A DNA stretch of 6,823 nt from Pseudomonadota bacterium (lineage in GTDB: Bacteria; Desulfobacterota; Desulfobacteria; Desulfobacterales; RPRI01), in the NCBI GenBank assembly GCA_018830925.1, contig JAHJRK010000550.1:1-6823 (forward strand), written 5' to 3'. The position numbers and the translations under genes are program-made. The notes beneath the pieces are model-generated. The model saw only the letters and a list, made by a program, of their open reading frames with translations. It was not told the DNA's origin and ran no database searches. The stretch's first letter is position 1; each line of letters opens with the position of its first letter. This document shows, in pieces, positions 4,942 to 6,823 of the stretch.

Positions 4942-5801
4942 AACCAGACGTTGATATTAAAATCAGAATAAGAGAGCTTTCAAACAGAAAAAAACTTCCG
5001 GATAAAACGCCCTATACAGGCATTTCGGTTAACAACATCATCAATATCTCCGGAGACTCGGGAATAAGCTGCCGTGATATTGAAATCGCCTCGCTTGAAG
5101 AAGAAATCATACCGGAACGGTACATCCGCAACATGAAATCCTTTTCCGCAAACGATCAGGCAACCCTTTTAAAATCCATGATAACCATTGTCGGTCTTGG
5201 AGGTCTTGGCGGAGTAGTTACAGAAATTCTCGCCCGCACGGGGATCGGAATCTTAAACCTCGTTGACGGGGATGTTTTTGAAGAAAGCAACTTGAACCGC
5301 CAGTTTCTCTGCACGGAAAATCTTATTTCAACACAGAAGGCAGAGGCTGCCGAAAAAAGAATAAAAGAAATCAATTCTTCCGTCACGGTACGAAAATATT
5401 CTGAATATCTCAATGAAGAAAATGCGGCTGGGATAATCGGAGGCTCGGATGCGGTTATCGACTGTCTTGATTCACTGACCGCCCGTTTTGTTCTTGAGAG
5501 AGCTTCAAAAAAAGCGGGCCGCCGCCTCGTATCTGCTGCAGTTGCGGGAAGCTACGGGCACATAACAACGATATTTCCCGAAGACCCGGGTTTGAAGCTT
5601 ATTTACGGCGATCCTGAAAATGCCCCGAACAAGGGAGCCGAAACATCCCTCGGAGCTCTCTCTTACTGCGTTTCACTGGTTGCTTCCCTTGAGGCTTCGG
5701 AAGCGATAAAAATTATTCTGAAAAATGGCTCTCTTTTAAGAAACAAGCTGCTTGTGATCGATCTTGCTGACAATTCCTTTGAAACCATGCATCTGAGTTA
5801 A
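4938..5801 (+). CDS. HesA/MoeB/ThiF-family E1-like adenylyltransferase
   Basis: It probably adenylates the C-terminal glycine of the carrier encoded just upstream, priming it for sulfur loading. The product has 287 residues. An N-terminal segment of about 55 residues has no motif I recognise. Next come ERYIRN (60-65, equivalent of the MoeB RYxRQ element), the ATP-binding VGLGGLGG (85-92), LVDGD (108-112), the NLNRQFL signature (118-124; N, R and Q contact ATP and magnesium in relatives), K134, and DAVIDCLDSLTARFVL (171-186). The C-terminal ASLEASEAIKII matches the family helix. Unlike MoeB and ThiF it has no CxxC pair, so no structural zinc site, and its four cysteines are single. C176 is within the adenylate-pocket segment. 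The 4-base overlap implies coupled translation. I recall similar pairs near aldehyde:ferredoxin oxidoreductase genes, but none is in the window. Confidence 0.9.
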   Translation: MKPDVDIKIRIRELSNRKKLPDKTPYTGISVNNIINISGDSGISCRDIEIASLEEEIIPERYIRNMKSFSANDQATLLKSMITIVGLGGLGGVVTEILARTGIGILNLVDGDVFEESNLNRQFLCTENLISTQKAEAAEKRIKEINSSVTVRKYSEYLNEENAAGIIGGSDAVIDCLDSLTARFVLERASKKAGRRLVSAAVAGSYGHITTIFPEDPGLKLIYGDPENAPNKGAETSLGALSYCVSLVASLEASEAIKIILKNGSLLRNKLLVIDLADNSFETMHLS

Positions 5802-5882
5802 AGGCCGAACATGGCCCCGGCATTACCCTTTTTCTGTTGCCTGCCATTCTTGTTGCCGGTTAAGAAGTATATAGGATTCAAG

Positions 5883-6823
5883 TCATAGTAAATTCGAATA
5901 TCGAATATCGGACATCGAATTTCGCTTTCGCCTACTCGCCTTCCCCCTCACGCCTCTCGTCTTATGCCTCACGCCTTTGTGCCTTGTGCCCCTTGACCCC
6001 TCCAATCCTTCAATCCTCAATGTACCCCGCTTCTCTTGCCCGGATACATATTTTAACATCTGTTCCGTTACCATTGAAATAACCTCCTTCGGAATAAAAC
6101 CCACAGGGGCGTTTTTTGTCAACATCTCGGTTATCTCTTTTGCGCTCATTTTTACATCTTTTGTGCGCGCTATCGATTCTTCAAGAATCTGCCTTGTCTC
6201 TTTTGCCGAAATTATCGATTTTTGTATATAGGCACGGCCCTCTTCGCCTGTTCTTGCGCCATAATGCTCCGCGAGATGGATATCCGTTTCATACCGCGCC
6301 ATTTTATTAAGGCTTTCGACATATTTGTCAAAATTCGAGTTTGCAGCCGTAAAGACCTGGTCCCCGAACGGAACACCGCCCGCATCCGAGGCGAACATTG
6401 CTTTCTCTTCCGTGACATATACCGCAATAGAGCATGAAGAATGTCCCGGCACTTCGATTATCTCCATTGAAAGATTATCGCTGTATAGAATATCCCCGTC
6501 TTTTACTGCCTCATCAACATCAACACCCGTAAACGACAGATCAAGTTCTTTTGTCTTATCTTCAATCCCGTACTTCATTATAAGAACCTGGTTTAAAAAT
6601 TCTATGCTGTCGATTACCTTTTTGGTCGCAAGAAGCTCCTTTGCTCTCGCCGAAGCAGTCACCTTCGCCTGCGGCCAGCGCTTTTTAAAGAAAGGAACTA
6701 TCCCGCAATGGTCGAAATGGGAGTGGAGAATTATTATTCTTTTTATCCGGCTCTCATCAATTTCGTATTCTCCAAGCTGCCTTATCAAATCAGGAACAAT
6801 ATAGGCCATGCCACCGCCAAGAA
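5883..6823 (-). CDS. Metallo-beta-lactamase-fold hydrolase, N-terminus outside window
   Basis: This is a zinc- or iron-dependent hydrolase of the MBL fold, probably cytoplasmic, substrate unknown. The frame is open to the right edge; residues LGGG precede the ATG at 6809, matching the usual D(T)GGG start of the fold, so 6809 is internal. Counting from it: HSHFDH (29-34) is the HxHxDH metal motif, PGHSSCS holds H123, SDAGG holds D142 (bridging ligand) and AEHYGA holds H182, so the metal set is complete. A helical C-terminal part (about 195-255, KETRQILEESI...MLKYVSG) follows. After about residue 265 the protein becomes a basic low-complexity tail (GSRGTRHKGVRHKTRG and on) that is pure repeat-tract translation and probably not part of the ancestral protein. 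Convergent with the E1-like gene, 81 bases apart. Confidence 0.9.
   Translation of the reverse strand, partial: LGGGMAYIVPDLIRQLGEYEIDESRIKRIIILHSHFDHCGIVPFFKKRWPQAKVTASARAKELLATKKVIDSIEFLNQVLIMKYGIEDKTKELDLSFTGVDVDEAVKDGDILYSDNLSMEIIEVPGHSSCSIAVYVTEEKAMFASDAGGVPFGDQVFTAANSNFDKYVESLNKMARYETDIHLAEHYGARTGEEGRAYIQKSIISAKETRQILEESIARTKDVKMSAKEITEMLTKNAPVGFIPKEVISMVTEQMLKYVSGQEKRGTLRIEGLEGSRGTRHKGVRHKTRGVRGKASRRKRNSMSDIRYSNLL
5893..6019. repeat. Second heptanucleotide-period tract (about 18 units)
   Basis: A 7-base period holds from 5893 to 6019 while the unit drifts. It begins TTCGAAT, ATCGAAT, ATCGGAC, ATCGAAT, TTCGCTT; passes through TCGCCTA and CTCGCCT; then becomes ACGCCTC/ATGCCTC/ACGCCTT types; and ends TCCTTCA, ATCCTCA. 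It is less regular than the tract at 3510-3656, with a different unit. On the - strand it lies in frame at the end of the metallo-hydrolase gene and encodes a basic, Gly/Arg/Lys-rich tail. Confidence 0.8.

Noticed and set aside
5803..5859. GGCC...GGCC and CCGGCA...TGCCGG palindromes as a bidirectional terminator between convergent genes
   Set aside because: The first stem is only 4 bp and the second has a 31-base loop, with no T-run after either on the correct side.

Overview
This 6.8 kb window is ordinary-looking bacterial chromosome of moderate GC content. It most resembles a mesophilic anaerobic deltaproteobacterium (Desulfobacterota, perhaps Desulfobacterales). That placement is an inference from three things: the tpiA-secG-tRNA-Leu block, a MoaD-like sulfur carrier paired with a HesA/MoeB/ThiF-like enzyme, and two heptanucleotide repeat tracts placed at gene ends. 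No search could be run.

Region 1 (1-1078, + strand) is housekeeping. It holds the 3' three quarters of tpiA (triosephosphate isomerase), then secG (Sec translocon subunit), then tRNA-Leu(GAG) with an encoded CCA, closed by a strong intrinsic terminator with a 12-bp stem.

Region 2 (about 1079-1618) holds no convincing gene. It contains a 9-bp direct repeat, an 11-bp inverted repeat and compact hairpins. It looks like decayed accessory DNA beside a tRNA.

Region 3 (1619-4582, - strand) reads right to left. It starts with an AEC-family permease and a heptad repeat tract, followed by a UDP-glucuronate 4-epimerase-like enzyme. A two-gene cassette comes next: a 63-aa DUF5678-like protein overlapping by 1 nt a retropepsin-like aspartic protease whose reading frame is broken. 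The cassette has its own good promoter and Shine-Dalgarno site.

Region 4 (4583-5801, + strand) starts with a 119-bp divergent promoter region carrying dyad symmetries. It is followed by a translationally coupled pair: a MoaD/ThiS-type sulfur carrier ending in Gly-Gly and its likely E1-like activating enzyme, which lacks the zinc-binding CxxC pairs of classical MoeB. The pair probably serves molybdenum/tungsten cofactor or another sulfur-transfer pathway.

Region 5 (5883-6823, - strand) is a metallo-beta-lactamase-fold hydrolase running off the right edge. Its C-terminal tail is encoded by a second 7-bp-period repeat tract.

The points most worth a second look are the two heptad tracts that invade or abut coding frames, the DUF5678/retropepsin cassette with its frameshift, the zinc-less E1 plus carrier pair, and a small coding-looking ORF between the epimerase and DUF5678. 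I found no CRISPR array, intact insertion sequence or clear defence system.
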